Assembly: GCA_964397485.1 (NCBI GenBank)
Contig: CAYNHT010000005.1
Span: 1 to 64,000 of the forward strand
Length of the DNA stretch: 64,000 bases
Direction: 5' to 3'
Source of the DNA: CAYNHT01 sp964397485
GTDB taxonomy: Bacteria > Bacillota_I > Bacilli_A > RF39 > UBA660
This document shows, piece after piece, positions 44,758-54,013 of the stretch (within the stretch, counting starts at the first letter, position 1; the number at the start of each line of letters is the position of its first letter). The notes beneath the pieces are model-generated. The model was given only the letters and a program-made list of their open reading frames with translations, ran no database searches and was not told where the DNA came from. Position numbers and translations under genes: made by a program.

Positions 44758-45045
44758 TTTGTCGTTTTTTGTAAGACGTTTATAAACTTTCTGTTTAAAT
44801 CTATATTTAAAATACTTTTTCAATATTTTCAAAACCGTTAAACCATTTGGAAGTGGTAATGTTAATAATATAAATGTTATTGGAATTATTGATCCAAATA
44901 TAAGTTTAAAAGTTATATTTTTTGATATAAATGATAATAAATATCCTATAATTAAACCTATAACTACAAATATTAACTCAAACAATCCATAACCCTTAAA
45001 TATTTCTTTTTTCACTTTTATATTTTTAGGAATAAGATATATCAT
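44752..45045 (-). CDS. PrgI-family (VirB3-like) transfer membrane protein
   Basis: 97 residues with two adjacent membrane segments (about 22-43 and 47-63), typical of PrgI/TcpE. The N terminus MIYLIPKNIKVKKEIFKGYG is characteristic. It lies between the VirB6-like gene and, across the cargo insert, VirB4. The start overlaps the upstream stop. Confidence 0.85.
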   Translation of the reverse strand: MIYLIPKNIKVKKEIFKGYGLFELIFVVIGLIIGYLLSFISKNITFKLIFGSIIPITFILLTLPLPNGLTVLKILKKYFKYRFKQKVYKRLTKNDKL

Positions 45046-46352
45046 TTGTTATCACTTTTCCTTTCAACAAAACCTATTGGATTGATATTTTTACTTATAT
45101 TTCTTGACAAGGTGGAACTCCTACTATGTGAGTATATATCTTTAAATTGATTCATTTTGCTACCGAAGTTATTTTTTATCGGTGATAAAGTTTGATTTGC
45201 ACCAACTTTCATTAATGAACTTAGCCTAGATGATCCTGACGATCTAATGTTTCTATATTGTTCAGCCATTCCTTTAATGCCACCAGCACTCTTCGGAACT
45301 ATATTCATAACACTTGCTCCTTTTGCAAGTCCACCCATAACACCTGACTTAGCAACATTAAGTCCCATCCCAGCACCTGCTCCCATCATAACAGTAGTTT
45401 GTATATCATTAAAAGCACTCATCGCTCCAATATTCTCTCCTAGTAAATTAGAAACTATATTAGGTGATGTTATAACAAATAACAATCCTCCAACTAATAA
45501 CAAAATAGAAGTCATAATATTATTACTTTTATCCACAGTTGAACCAAAAACATTAATTAATAGTCCTAAACAAATAAATTGAATAGCTGTTACTAAAAAC
45601 AAAGCAATTGCTCCTTTCATCCAAGTGTGAAAGGCCTTGCTTTTAGGATTAGTAAGTGCGGTTGCTACAACAGGACCAATTATTCTATAAAGTGCTAATT
45701 CGACTACTCTTTTGGCCATTTGAATGCCAATAAACAATAATAAAAATAATATTAATATGCTTATAACTATTAACATAAATAAATTAAAGTCATACTTATA
45801 TACATCCTTTTTTAATATCCCTTGATCATAAGTTGCATTGTAATCTGCTGTTTTCCAATTTTTTACGAAATGTTCTTTATCTGCATTTTTCATATTACTA
45901 TTATTAGACATGGATTCCATTACAGCACTTGATATTTTATTTTCTACTCCACTTGTACTATTAGTAACTTTTATAATTGAATCTGTTAATGCTGTAGAAA
46001 ATTTATGTCCAAAATCAAAGACCGGCGTTATTAAAAACATTACTGCAATTGCTATCACAATTCCTTTAAAAATTGTTAAAGGATTTTGATCATTATCATT
46101 TTTTAAAATATGATTAACTAAAAACTCTATCATTACTTTGAGTACAATCCAAGCACTTGCAAATATAATTGCCCCACCAAATAATGTATTAACATACTCA
46201 TTATCAAAAAATTTAAATCTCCAAACTTCATTGATTATAGAAAACATTCCATCTAATAGCAATAAACATCCTTTAGCTATCATCCATAAAATAGAACGAA
46301 TAGCTCCTATAACCCAACCTGATTCAACTTGTTCTATCTTAAGGATTAACAT
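45042..46352 (-). CDS. VirB6/TrbL-like channel membrane protein (Mbov_0396 type)
   Basis: 436 residues with six to seven membrane segments in the first 300 (around 17-37, 52-72, 90-108, 183-205, 215-250, 258-285). A Gly/Ala/Met-rich linker (MMGAGAGMGLNVAKSGVMGGLAK) and a basic tail follow. Polytopic core protein of the mating channel. Confidence 0.85.
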   Translation of the reverse strand: MLILKIEQVESGWVIGAIRSILWMIAKGCLLLLDGMFSIINEVWRFKFFDNEYVNTLFGGAIIFASAWIVLKVMIEFLVNHILKNDNDQNPLTIFKGIVIAIAVMFLITPVFDFGHKFSTALTDSIIKVTNSTSGVENKISSAVMESMSNNSNMKNADKEHFVKNWKTADYNATYDQGILKKDVYKYDFNLFMLIVISILILFLLLFIGIQMAKRVVELALYRIIGPVVATALTNPKSKAFHTWMKGAIALFLVTAIQFICLGLLINVFGSTVDKSNNIMTSILLLVGGLLFVITSPNIVSNLLGENIGAMSAFNDIQTTVMMGAGAGMGLNVAKSGVMGGLAKGASVMNIVPKSAGGIKGMAEQYRNIRSSGSSRLSSLMKVGANQTLSPIKNNFGSKMNQFKDIYSHSRSSTLSRNISKNINPIGFVERKSDNK

Positions 46353-46698
46353 TATAATAAACTCCCCTGCTTATATGATCAACTTTTCTTTCACTATTAA
46401 ATGGTAGTTTTCTATTATGTTTAATAACAACTTCTATTTCTAACTTTTCAAATTGTTCTAATTTACCATTTTTAGAAACATTGATAATATATTCTTTACT
46501 GAAGTCTTTTAAATCTTTATTTAATTGTTCTTTTACTTTATCAGTATAACCACTTTCCATTTCTACTAAATTAATTAATCTATTTCGAATTTGAACTGCT
46601 TGTTGTTTAATTAAAATTTCTTCAGAAAAGAATAACATACTAACAAACATAGTCATACTAATAAAAATAATCATGATAACATCAAAAATACTTTTCAT
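46339..46698 (-). CDS. TadE-like pseudopilin
   Basis: 119 residues. The N terminus MKSIFDVIMIIFISMTMFVSMLFF is a membrane helix at residues 4-25, followed by a small extracellular domain with conserved tyrosines. Similar to TadE/TadF minor pilins, but there is no clear prepilin glycine-glutamate cut site. It overlaps the VirB6-like gene (14 bases) and follows TadC. Confidence 0.65.
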   Translation of the reverse strand: MKSIFDVIMIIFISMTMFVSMLFFSEEILIKQQAVQIRNRLINLVEMESGYTDKVKEQLNKDLKDFSKEYIINVSKNGKLEQFEKLEIEVVIKHNRKLPFNSERKVDHISRGVYYNVNP

Positions 46699-47378
46699 TA
46701 AAATCTCACCTCACTAAATATATTAGAAAACATATATAATGCAAGTGAGAAAATTAGTACTAACATTGTTACAATCGTCATATTAGGTAGCACCCATAGA
46801 AATCTTTTTTTCTTTTCAATTAATTCTTCTATTTCATTATCATATAACCTTGATATCATTTTTTCTAAACTTGTCAAATATTCTTTCTTCATGGAATGCT
46901 CACTAAAAGTATAAATAACTATCATTACTTGATAAGCTTCTGAAAATTCCATTCTTTCAGCAAATTTTATATATGGTTTAATTGATTTATCAACATCAAT
47001 ATTATTAATTAACTCTATTAAATATCTTTTAATAGGTTCATCAGTATATTCAATCAATTTATTTAATGCTTGATAAATATTATTAGTTTTTATGAGTATT
47101 AATAATTTTTTCATAAACGATGGAAACATTCTTTTTTTAATAATTACTAATTTTTTTCTTTTGTTTTTGATTTCATAGTATTGATATTTATAATATAAAA
47201 AAAATGATATTATACTAAAAATTTGAATAGGTATATTGCGTAGAAAGGTTCCTACTAAAAATATTAATATTGTAATTAACAAAGAATCAAATATTCTTCT
47301 TCGCATAGCCTTTTTATAGTTTAGTCCTAACCAATGCAATAATTCTTTTAAATCTTTTTCTATAAATATTTTTTTCAT
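46698..47378 (-). CDS. TadC-like inner-membrane platform protein
   Basis: 226 residues. Two early membrane segments (about 28-62) and two or so near 195-220 flank a helical cytoplasmic part (KRMFPSFMKKLLILIKTNNIYQALNKLIEY ... SEAYQVMIVIYTFSEHSMKKEYLTSLEKMISRLYD) as in T2SSF/TadC. It stands one small gene after TadB, so the two F-type subunits belong together. Confidence 0.75.
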   Translation of the reverse strand: MKKIFIEKDLKELLHWLGLNYKKAMRRRIFDSLLITILIFLVGTFLRNIPIQIFSIISFFLYYKYQYYEIKNKRKKLVIIKKRMFPSFMKKLLILIKTNNIYQALNKLIEYTDEPIKRYLIELINNIDVDKSIKPYIKFAERMEFSEAYQVMIVIYTFSEHSMKKEYLTSLEKMISRLYDNEIEELIEKKKRFLWVLPNMTIVTMLVLIFSLALYMFSNIFSEVRF

Positions 47379-47596
47379 TTTACATCACCCATTTTTGCCT
47401 TAATGATATCTATTTCACGAAGTCTCTCTTTTGTTTTTGCATTAAATTTTTCAATCTCATCAAATCTAGTATCTATTTTCACTAAACATCTTAAATATTC
47501 AGCAATTGAAATATCTAATTTATTGGCTCTTCTTTTTATATCTCGCTTTTGTTTATTAGTCAAAAGAAAACCAAACCTTGAATCATATCTTTTCAT
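47375..47596 (-). CDS. Small RHH-like protein between TadB and TadC
   Basis: 73 residues. LTNKQKRDIKRRANKLDISIAEYLRCLVKI fits a MobC/RHH fold; the remainder is a helix. It overlaps both neighbours by one to four bases, so it is expressed with them. A DNA-binding protein inside a pilus set is unusual; it may link the relaxosome to the machine. Confidence 0.6.
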   Translation of the reverse strand: MKRYDSRFGFLLTNKQKRDIKRRANKLDISIAEYLRCLVKIDTRFDEIEKFNAKTKERLREIDIIKAKMGDVK

Positions 47597-48408
47597 TAAT
47601 AGCCTCCTTCCCCTATATTTTGATCTCTATAAGTTTTTTCTACCTTATTAATAATAAATAGATTAGCTATTACAATACCAATCATTACTGCATTACCAAT
47701 ACTTTTCATAAAATCTAAATAAATAGTTGGTATCATTGCTTTTAATATAATTGGCATACTCATGCATAAAAAAAGAACAACGTAGAAATTTACTCGCCAT
47801 TCTTTCTTGTATTTCAAATATTTATCTTTTCTAATTTTTAACATATTTAATTCTTCACTTATGTTATGAAGAACTTCTTCTGAATCTCGATCACCGTGAT
47901 TATCAAAAATTTCTAATGTTTGATTAAATAAGCTAATCGTTCTATTATTATATTTTTCATTAAAATCTTTGAAACTTGTAGTTATACTATTACCGATTTC
48001 TATTTGCTTAATTACTTTTATAATATCACTTTTTATAGGTTCACCTAAAAACTTGACAACATCATTAAGTGATTTATATACATTGTTAAATGTTAGTAAT
48101 AAAGACATTTGACTTGTGTATATCGTTAATTGAGTTAATAAATATTTTTCATAATTTATCTTTTTACTGTTCAAATATATTTGGTTAATATAAAATACAG
48201 TTGTTATAAAACCAATAATCACAGTATATATAACTTTTGGAAAAATCAAATACATTGATGCTGATGTAATAATTAATACAATTACAAATTTTATTATATA
48301 TTCTTTGAATGAAGTTTGTTGTAACATATAATTAAATGTTCTTTTATATTTTTGATAAAACATAATTTTATTTATGTTTTTAACAAAATTTTTAAATTTT
48401 CTTTTCAA
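47596..48408 (-). CDS. TadB-like inner-membrane platform protein
   Basis: 270 residues. Two membrane segments near 37-78, a cytoplasmic T2SSF domain (LTIYTSQMSLLLTFNNVYKSLNDVVKFLGEPIKSDIIKVI, EIGNSITTSFKDFNEKYNNRTISLFNQTLEIF) and two segments near 205-255. It pairs with TadC. A strong hairpin precedes its ribosome site. Confidence 0.75.
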   Translation of the reverse strand: MKRKFKNFVKNINKIMFYQKYKRTFNYMLQQTSFKEYIIKFVIVLIITSASMYLIFPKVIYTVIIGFITTVFYINQIYLNSKKINYEKYLLTQLTIYTSQMSLLLTFNNVYKSLNDVVKFLGEPIKSDIIKVIKQIEIGNSITTSFKDFNEKYNNRTISLFNQTLEIFDNHGDRDSEEVLHNISEELNMLKIRKDKYLKYKKEWRVNFYVVLFLCMSMPIILKAMIPTIYLDFMKSIGNAVMIGIVIANLFIINKVEKTYRDQNIGEGGY

Positions 48409-48429
48409 TTAGTTCCTCCTTTTTGCAAC

Positions 48430-48474
48430 AAAAAAGAATGCAACACTCGCTGGTACTTCAGCAAGATTGCATTC
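48430..48474 (-). terminator. Hairpin terminator between TadA and TadB genes
   Basis: GAATGCAA (48474-48467) pairs with TTGCATTC (48443-48436), with further pairing inside, followed by six T. It lies inside the operon just before the TadB ribosome site. Confidence 0.7.
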
Positions 48475-48506
48475 AATATATATAATATACTATTATTCAA
48501 AATTTA

Positions 48507-48578
48507 TCAATGTTTGAGTATTAAAAATTTTACAAATTGATTATAGTCTTTTTTACTTTGATATCTTCTTCGTGACAT
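48507..48578 (-). CDS. 23-residue basic microprotein
   Basis: ATG 48578 with TAGGTGA seven bases upstream; the product starts MSRRRYQSKKDYNQF. It fills the gap between the TadA and TadB genes. A small coding sequence is plausible but unproven. Confidence 0.35.
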   Translation of the reverse strand: MSRRRYQSKKDYNQFVKFLILKH

Positions 48579-48633
48579 AATATCACCTACTTACTAATAA
48601 TCGTTTAACACAAACATTAATATTACATCGATA

Positions 48634-49701
48634 TTATTTTATGAAAATATTTATATTTTTATCTAAAACTTTTGCTTTAGCTAACTTACTATATAAATTA
48701 TCACTTACACAGTTGTATTTATAATCAAGTAAATATTCATATTTGTCGTTATTCTTTTTAATTTTTACTTCTCTTTCAAATATATTATTACATTTAACAC
48801 CTTCTTTATCATAGGATATGTATTCTACTACTTCTACAATAAACCTTTTGACACCTAATTCGTCTATTTCATAATCCAAGTGAATTCCTACATCAAAAAT
48901 ATCTGTTATCATATTACCTAACAATAATTGATCTAATTGATATTTTTCTCTACACATATGAATTAATCTTTCAACATTATTTTTTGCTCCTTTAGAATGA
49001 AGTGTTGTGATTATGTTATGCCCTGATAAAGCACTCTTTAACATAGAGTATGCTTCGCTTCCTCTAGTTTCAGATATAATAATCCAGTTGGGATTATTTC
49101 TAAGTGCTGCTTTAATAAGTTGATCAAACCCTATTTTGTTTTCTAGTTTTTCATTCGTTTTCCAAGAAAAAATATCCTTTTCAGGATATAGTGTTTTTAG
49201 ATGACTATCTAAGGTATCTTCTATTAAAACTATTTTATCATTATCGTTTATAAATTTACACAAATATTTTTGTAACTCTGTTTTTCCAGAACCAGTTATA
49301 CCGGATATTAAAATATTACATTTTGCTTTTACACATGCTTCAAGTAATTTCATTACTTTAATTGGTGCGAATGAGGTGTCATAGTCTTTTATTCTAACAC
49401 TTGCTTTACTACTTCTTATACTTGCAGTCGTTCCGTAAGTTGATAAAGTTTTATGTACGCTATTGATTCTAAGTTTGGGATATTCACTATCCAAAATAGG
49501 TTCTTCATCATTAAACTTCTGATTATTTTCATATACTAATTGCTTGATGTAATTTTCAACCATATCAGAAGATATCACATCTTTATATTTATATCTTCCT
49601 TTTAAATTATCCTGAATGTATAAATCTTTACCATTAAAACTAACATCTGTTATAGTCTCTTTATTAAATATTTCATCTAATATGTTTTTGAAATCGTTCA
49701 T
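48634..49701 (-). CDS. TadA/CpaF/VirB11 secretion ATPase
   Basis: 355 residues. N-terminal domain (KDVISSDMVENYIKQLVYENNQKFNDEEPILDSEYPKLRINSVHK), then Walker A ILISGITGSGKTELQ near 130-140, Asp box VLIEDTLDSHL, Walker B region PNWIIISETRGSEAYSML and His box SGHNIITTLHSKGA. A complete hexameric VirB11/CpaF ATPase. With TadB/TadC it would drive pilus assembly; with VirB4/VirD4 it could also act as VirB11. Confidence 0.92.
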   Translation of the reverse strand: MNDFKNILDEIFNKETITDVSFNGKDLYIQDNLKGRYKYKDVISSDMVENYIKQLVYENNQKFNDEEPILDSEYPKLRINSVHKTLSTYGTTASIRSSKASVRIKDYDTSFAPIKVMKLLEACVKAKCNILISGITGSGKTELQKYLCKFINDNDKIVLIEDTLDSHLKTLYPEKDIFSWKTNEKLENKIGFDQLIKAALRNNPNWIIISETRGSEAYSMLKSALSGHNIITTLHSKGAKNNVERLIHMCREKYQLDQLLLGNMITDIFDVGIHLDYEIDELGVKRFIVEVVEYISYDKEGVKCNNIFEREVKIKKNNDKYEYLLDYKYNCVSDNLYSKLAKAKVLDKNINIFIK

Positions 49702-49994
49702 ATTTTCTTTTCCTCATTCAAATAATTACTATAATCAACATCTTCTTTAATTTCTTTAAATACCTTATCTGCATTCTGTAAAACTTCATTTAACAAACCA
49801 GTTATATGTTCATATTTATGATCATTTAAATAAACATTATATACTGCTTCAAACTTTTTATAATCAACTAAATTTATTGGATATTCTCCATCTCTCAGTT
49901 CTAGTTGCATTAAAGCTATGGCTATATCCTTAACATCATATTTTTTTAAATATTCCATAATTTCTATTGCTGGGATTATTTCTTTTTTCGACAT
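49698..49994 (-). CDS. Small acidic protein between pilin-like and TadA genes
   Basis: 98 residues, acidic and helical, without a membrane segment (EIMEYLKKYDVKDIAIALMQLELRDGEYPINL). It overlaps the TadA start by four bases. No family is recognised; a regulator or ATPase partner is possible. Confidence 0.55.
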   Translation of the reverse strand: MSKKEIIPAIEIMEYLKKYDVKDIAIALMQLELRDGEYPINLVDYKKFEAVYNVYLNDHKYEHITGLLNEVLQNADKVFKEIKEDVDYSNYLNEEKKI

Positions 49995-49995
49995 G

Positions 49996-50373
49996 TTACT
50001 CTCCTTTCAAAACTCGATATGAAAATGTTTCTACTGAATTACTATCAATTTCAAACATATTTTTGTAACTATATATTTTAACAGTTACAATATCGTTGTT
50101 TACTGCTACATCAAAACCTACTTTATCTATACTTAAATTATTATTTTTCAAATAATTATTAATGACTGATTCTAACAATATGTCATCATCAAATGTAACT
50201 GTATCATTAGCTCTTAAATCACCAATATTTAATGATTCTTTAGTTACATTTTTAATACCAAAATTATTAGATGATAACATATCATTTTGAACACTAACAA
50301 AGGAAATTGAATATATGATTAAAAATATGAATAACGAAATAAATATCATTTTAAATATAAAACTAAAATTCAT
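49996..50373 (-). CDS. Membrane-anchored pseudopilin-like protein
   Basis: 125 residues. One membrane segment at 5-29 (FKMIFISLFIFLIIYSISFV) followed by a soluble domain of beta type, a TadE/TadF-like arrangement. It overlaps the surface-protein gene and precedes the TadA group. Confidence 0.55.
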   Translation of the reverse strand: MNFSFIFKMIFISLFIFLIIYSISFVSVQNDMLSSNNFGIKNVTKESLNIGDLRANDTVTFDDDILLESVINNYLKNNNLSIDKVGFDVAVNNDIVTVKIYSYKNMFEIDSNSVETFSYRVLKGE

Positions 50374-52196
50374 TAATATCCACCTTCTTTAATTAAGTCA
50401 TTATAAGAATAAATATTTGAAAATCTAATTATTAAATTTTGTGGTACATCTACTCTTTTTATTATATATATACTATTAATGTCACCAATTAATTTTTTTA
50501 TAATTTCATAATTACAATTAAATGTAACCGATACTTTATTTACTCCTACATTACTTAGGTTGATTTGATAATCATATTTTCCTATATTTTCACTAATTGG
50601 TACATACCACTTACGATCACCGTTTATCGTTTTAATATTTTTGGGTTCATTTCCTTTTTGATAGACAAATCCTTTATTTTTATCTAAAACATACTCTGGT
50701 AAATTTAATAACATTTGCGATGAGTTACTATCAACTTTTTCCATTTTTACTTTTATTTTATTATTTTCAAATGGATACATTAAAGTTTTTTCTTGAGTAG
50801 GAAAAAGTACTTTAGAATTTACATCTTGATTTATATTCAGTTCATTATTAGTTGTACTATATTCGATAAACGACCATGTTTGAATTGATTTTCCACTAAC
50901 TAATTTAATAGAGCTATACGGAATTGTTATTTTGATTTTTTCGTATATATTTCTGCTACCAAGTTTATCAGTAATAACAATAATTGGTGTTTCCGGATTA
51001 ATATTTATTTCTTTTTCTTTCACTTCATGAGTTTCAAAACTTGATACATAAATTGGTGATTTTAATTTCGTTTGATAACCACTAGGTTCTGTAATGACTA
51101 CCTCTACTTCACCCTTTTTTTCTATATTAAATTTAACTTCTAATTCTTTTGAACCACTATAAGATAAATTTTGATTGTATATTAATTTTCCGTCATTATA
51201 TACTTTTATATTATTATTTTGATTTGTTTTATTATATAAACCTATCTTTATTTTTGTTTGTCCCCCTTTAGGCGCAGTATAAGTCTTAATTTGATCTATT
51301 GAAGCATAATTTTGTGTGGTTATTTTTATCATTGCTGGTGTTCCATCAAAATCAGTATATGATGAAGGCATCCATCCTGAATATGACCATCCCATAAAAG
51401 CACGGGATCTTCCACCTTCACACAGACCTTGATCAAATAAAACTCTAAACCATGTTTCAGCATCATAACTAGAACTTGTTTTTGCTACTTCTTGTAATGA
51501 TGTAAAAGGATGCCACTCTCGCCAATATAGTGTATATCCAGTCAAAGAACAATACTGCCAACTAGTTTGTCTTGCCGTCTCTAAACCAGGACCTGCTTTA
51601 ACAAACAACATATCAGACAGAACATAAATTTTAGTGGTAGAATAATCACTAGATAATTCATATCTTATTCCGTTTCTTTCTTGATAATCTCTGATTGCAG
51701 GTGCAAACATTTCTGTTTGATAACCTATATTTATAGTCTTTGCATGCATTCTTAAAGAAACATTATAACTAACATCTGATCCTAAATCTGATAAAGGTAT
51801 TTTAAATTCAAAAGCAATATTTTTAACATTCATATAACAATAATCTTCATCTTGATATGTTAAATTAGGAGAACAAACGCGATTGGTTGATACTCTTTTG
51901 AAATAATTAGTTTTATCTGTTGGTAAAAGTGTTGCATGATACTCTAAAATAGAACTATCACTAATATTTCTTAACAAAATTGAGTAGGCATGAGTACTAT
52001 CATTTAAATAATGTTGAGAATTACCCACAATTTTACCCCAACCATTAATTATTAAATAATCACCTGAAATATAAAAGTTATTTATTTCATATTGAAAATC
52101 ACTTTTTCTTACCTTTCTATATTCTACAGCTTCAACATCGTTGACAAACACAAAATACGAAATTAAACAAGCAATAAACATTAATACTTTTTTTAT
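50373..52196 (-). CDS. Large secreted surface or adhesion protein; likely AUA start
   Basis: 607 residues. A signal peptide follows if translation starts at ATA 52196: KKVLMFIACLISYFVFVNDVEA. GGAGG lies seven bases before ATA, whereas ATG 52220 lies inside a terminator hairpin and ATG 52181 is 22 bases from the site. The mature protein is beta-rich with Tyr/Trp-rich SLQEV and GWMPSSYTD parts, then Ig-like domains. It has no C-terminal anchor, so it may be retained by the pilus. Probable contact protein of the mating machinery. Confidence 0.65.
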   Translation of the reverse strand: MKKVLMFIACLISYFVFVNDVEAVEYRKVRKSDFQYEINNFYISGDYLIINGWGKIVGNSQHYLNDSTHAYSILLRNISDSSILEYHATLLPTDKTNYFKRVSTNRVCSPNLTYQDEDYCYMNVKNIAFEFKIPLSDLGSDVSYNVSLRMHAKTINIGYQTEMFAPAIRDYQERNGIRYELSSDYSTTKIYVLSDMLFVKAGPGLETARQTSWQYCSLTGYTLYWREWHPFTSLQEVAKTSSSYDAETWFRVLFDQGLCEGGRSRAFMGWSYSGWMPSSYTDFDGTPAMIKITTQNYASIDQIKTYTAPKGGQTKIKIGLYNKTNQNNNIKVYNDGKLIYNQNLSYSGSKELEVKFNIEKKGEVEVVITEPSGYQTKLKSPIYVSSFETHEVKEKEININPETPIIVITDKLGSRNIYEKIKITIPYSSIKLVSGKSIQTWSFIEYSTTNNELNINQDVNSKVLFPTQEKTLMYPFENNKIKVKMEKVDSNSSQMLLNLPEYVLDKNKGFVYQKGNEPKNIKTINGDRKWYVPISENIGKYDYQINLSNVGVNKVSVTFNCNYEIIKKLIGDINSIYIIKRVDVPQNLIIRFSNIYSYNDLIKEGGY

Positions 52197-52215
52197 GATA
52201 TCACCTCCACAAAAA

Positions 52216-52231
52216 AACATCCGTTAGGATG
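52216..52231 (-). terminator. Hairpin terminator between two surface-protein genes
   Basis: GCATCC-TAAC-GGATG, then T7, directly before the GGAGG site of the next gene. Confidence 0.7.
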
Positions 52232-52970
52232 CCTTATTCTTATTTCTATTATTTAATATATATCTCAGTATTATAAGTGAGATAACACTTATAAATAAAG
52301 TTATAATTATTATTATATATATCTTTAATTGATAGTTATCACTTTTTTTATTACTGATATTCTTATCAGTCACTCCTGTTAAATTATTATCAATTACTAA
52401 ATCATCTGTAATTGTTTCGTTTTCTTCAGAATTATTATCCACTATATTTTCTTCGCTTTTTGGAGATTCATCTATAATGGTATTACTTTCTTCTGGCTTT
52501 TTTATAGACACATTTTGTTTATCAGTTTGATTATTATTCTCATTATTATTTTGATTGTTATTTTCTGTTGAAGGTGTAGTCACTGGTGGATTTGGTTCAG
52601 GAACTGGTGTAGGCGTTGGTGATGTTGTTTCTTTTTTCGGCATAGATAATTGAAGATTCTTTATCGTCTTTCCAGCACACTCACTTCCGTCAGCTACATA
52701 TACTCTAATATCAAATGATTCACCTTGTTGACCATATCCTAAAAAACCATCATCAAAGACAATTCTTCCATGATCTAATGCAATTCCTCCTGTAACATTA
52801 CTAGCCCAAACAGCATAAGTTCCAGCTTGACCAAGTGGTTCATAAGTTATTTTAAATTTATCTATGTATTGTAAATAACTATCTAATTTTTGTTGAGTAC
52901 AAACTTCTTCAGCATTTACTACAAACGGAAATATAAATAAAAACATTACTACTATAATTATTTTTTTCAT
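52224..52970 (-). CDS. Secreted, C-terminally anchored surface protein
   Basis: 248 residues from ATG 52970 (signal KKIIIVVMFLFIFPFVVNAEEV); upstream frame codons lie in a hairpin. A globular domain of about 110 residues (with two cysteines) is followed by a Pro/Thr linker (TTSPTPTPVPEPNPPVTTPS) and an Asn-rich/acidic stretch, then one membrane segment near 222-240 and a basic tail (RNKNK). Likely a mating-surface stalk protein; it overlaps the hairpin before the next gene. Confidence 0.75.
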   Translation of the reverse strand: MKKIIIVVMFLFIFPFVVNAEEVCTQQKLDSYLQYIDKFKITYEPLGQAGTYAVWASNVTGGIALDHGRIVFDDGFLGYGQQGESFDIRVYVADGSECAGKTIKNLQLSMPKKETTSPTPTPVPEPNPPVTTPSTENNNQNNNENNNQTDKQNVSIKKPEESNTIIDESPKSEENIVDNNSEENETITDDLVIDNNLTGVTDKNISNKKSDNYQLKIYIIIIITLFISVISLIILRYILNNRNKNKAS

Positions 52971-53010
52971 AGCCCACCTCATTAATAATATATCGTAAAA
53001 ATTATAATAT

Positions 53011-53040
53011 AGCAAGTTAGATGAAACCATCCAACTTGCC
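53011..53040 (-). terminator. Hairpin after ssb
   Basis: A 12-base stem with one mismatch, 53012-53023 with 53028-53039, four-base loop. No T-run follows (TATATTATAA), so it may be an mRNA-stability or processing site rather than a terminator. Confidence 0.45.
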
Positions 53041-53054
53041 AATATACATTACCT

Positions 53055-53417
53055 TTATATATCCTTATCTTTTTCTAACGAATCATCAATATCCCTTTCT
53101 TTTTTATTAGACAAATATGTTACTTTTTCAGCGACTAAAACAATTTCATTTTTGCTTATTCCGTCAATTTCTACGCTTTTTGAAGAAATACGACCTTTCA
53201 CACCCAATAAATCACCTTTCGTAACATACTCAACTGAATTTTCTGCTATGTTATTCCACAATGTTATATCTAAAAAATCTGTATCATATTCTCCGTCTGA
53301 ATTTTTATAGCTTCTAGGTACTGCTAATGTGATATTACTTACCTTTTTACCATTTTCTGTTTCTCTTAATTCTGGATCTCTAACTAATCTTCCTACTACT
53401 ACCATTTGATTTAACAT
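53055..53417 (-). CDS. ssb: Single-stranded DNA-binding protein (OB fold)
   Basis: 120 residues. MVVVGRLVRDPELRETENGKKVSNITLAVPRSY, then TDFLDITLWNNIAENSVEYVTKGDLLGVKGRI is the classic SSB OB fold. The acidic DDxF-type tail is short and altered (SLEKDKDI). It protects the transferred strand. Ribosome site AGGAGG. Confidence 0.92.
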   Translation of the reverse strand: MLNQMVVVGRLVRDPELRETENGKKVSNITLAVPRSYKNSDGEYDTDFLDITLWNNIAENSVEYVTKGDLLGVKGRISSKSVEIDGISKNEIVLVAEKVTYLSNKKERDIDDSLEKDKDI

Positions 53418-54013
53418 AATTTATTTCCTCCTAATTCTAAATCTATATTTTCTTCTTTTATATAATTTTTTAATTCATAAGATAAATCTTGAATTTCTTT
53501 TTTCGTTAACGAAATTCTTCCGTTTTCATTATGTGCAATAATCAAAAATTTTCCAACTATTAAATTATCATTAATGACTCTATTTTCTTCCAGTCGCTTT
53601 TCAAAACCATTATCATCGCAATATAAACTATAATTATCTCTATAACTATAAACCGAAACATTACCATTAATTTCTCGTTCAATCGATTCGTAATCATTAA
53701 TAATCGTTTTATGATAAGGCACTTTATTAGGTTGTAACACTAAAACATCTAAACTATTTCTTTCTTTATAGTCTTGTAAATCATCGATAATTTCTTCTAA
53801 TTTTTGATACTCTTTTTTATTTTCTTCTTTTGCTGACAAACTAAAATTAGTTAATTGATTTATAATTTGATTTATAGAATCGATGCTAAAAAAAGATGAA
53901 GATATTCGATATATTTCATCTTCTTTATCACCTTGCATATTTTCTTTAAAATTATAATGATCAAACTCTTCAAAAAAATCAACCAATTTAGTTGCTAATT
54001 GGATTTTTTTCAA
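53411..54013 (-). CDS. DUF3846-like protein
   Basis: 200 residues. A helical N-terminal half; then LDVLVLQPNKVPYHKTIINDYESIEREINGNVSVYSYRDN and LIVGKFLIIAHNENGRISLTKKEIQDL. This resembles DUF3846, which often accompanies antirestriction genes on plasmids. It overlaps both neighbours. Confidence 0.65.
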   Translation of the reverse strand: MKKIQLATKLVDFFEEFDHYNFKENMQGDKEDEIYRISSSFFSIDSINQIINQLTNFSLSAKEENKKEYQKLEEIIDDLQDYKERNSLDVLVLQPNKVPYHKTIINDYESIEREINGNVSVYSYRDNYSLYCDDNGFEKRLEENRVINDNLIVGKFLIIAHNENGRISLTKKEIQDLSYELKNYIKEENIDLELGGNKLC

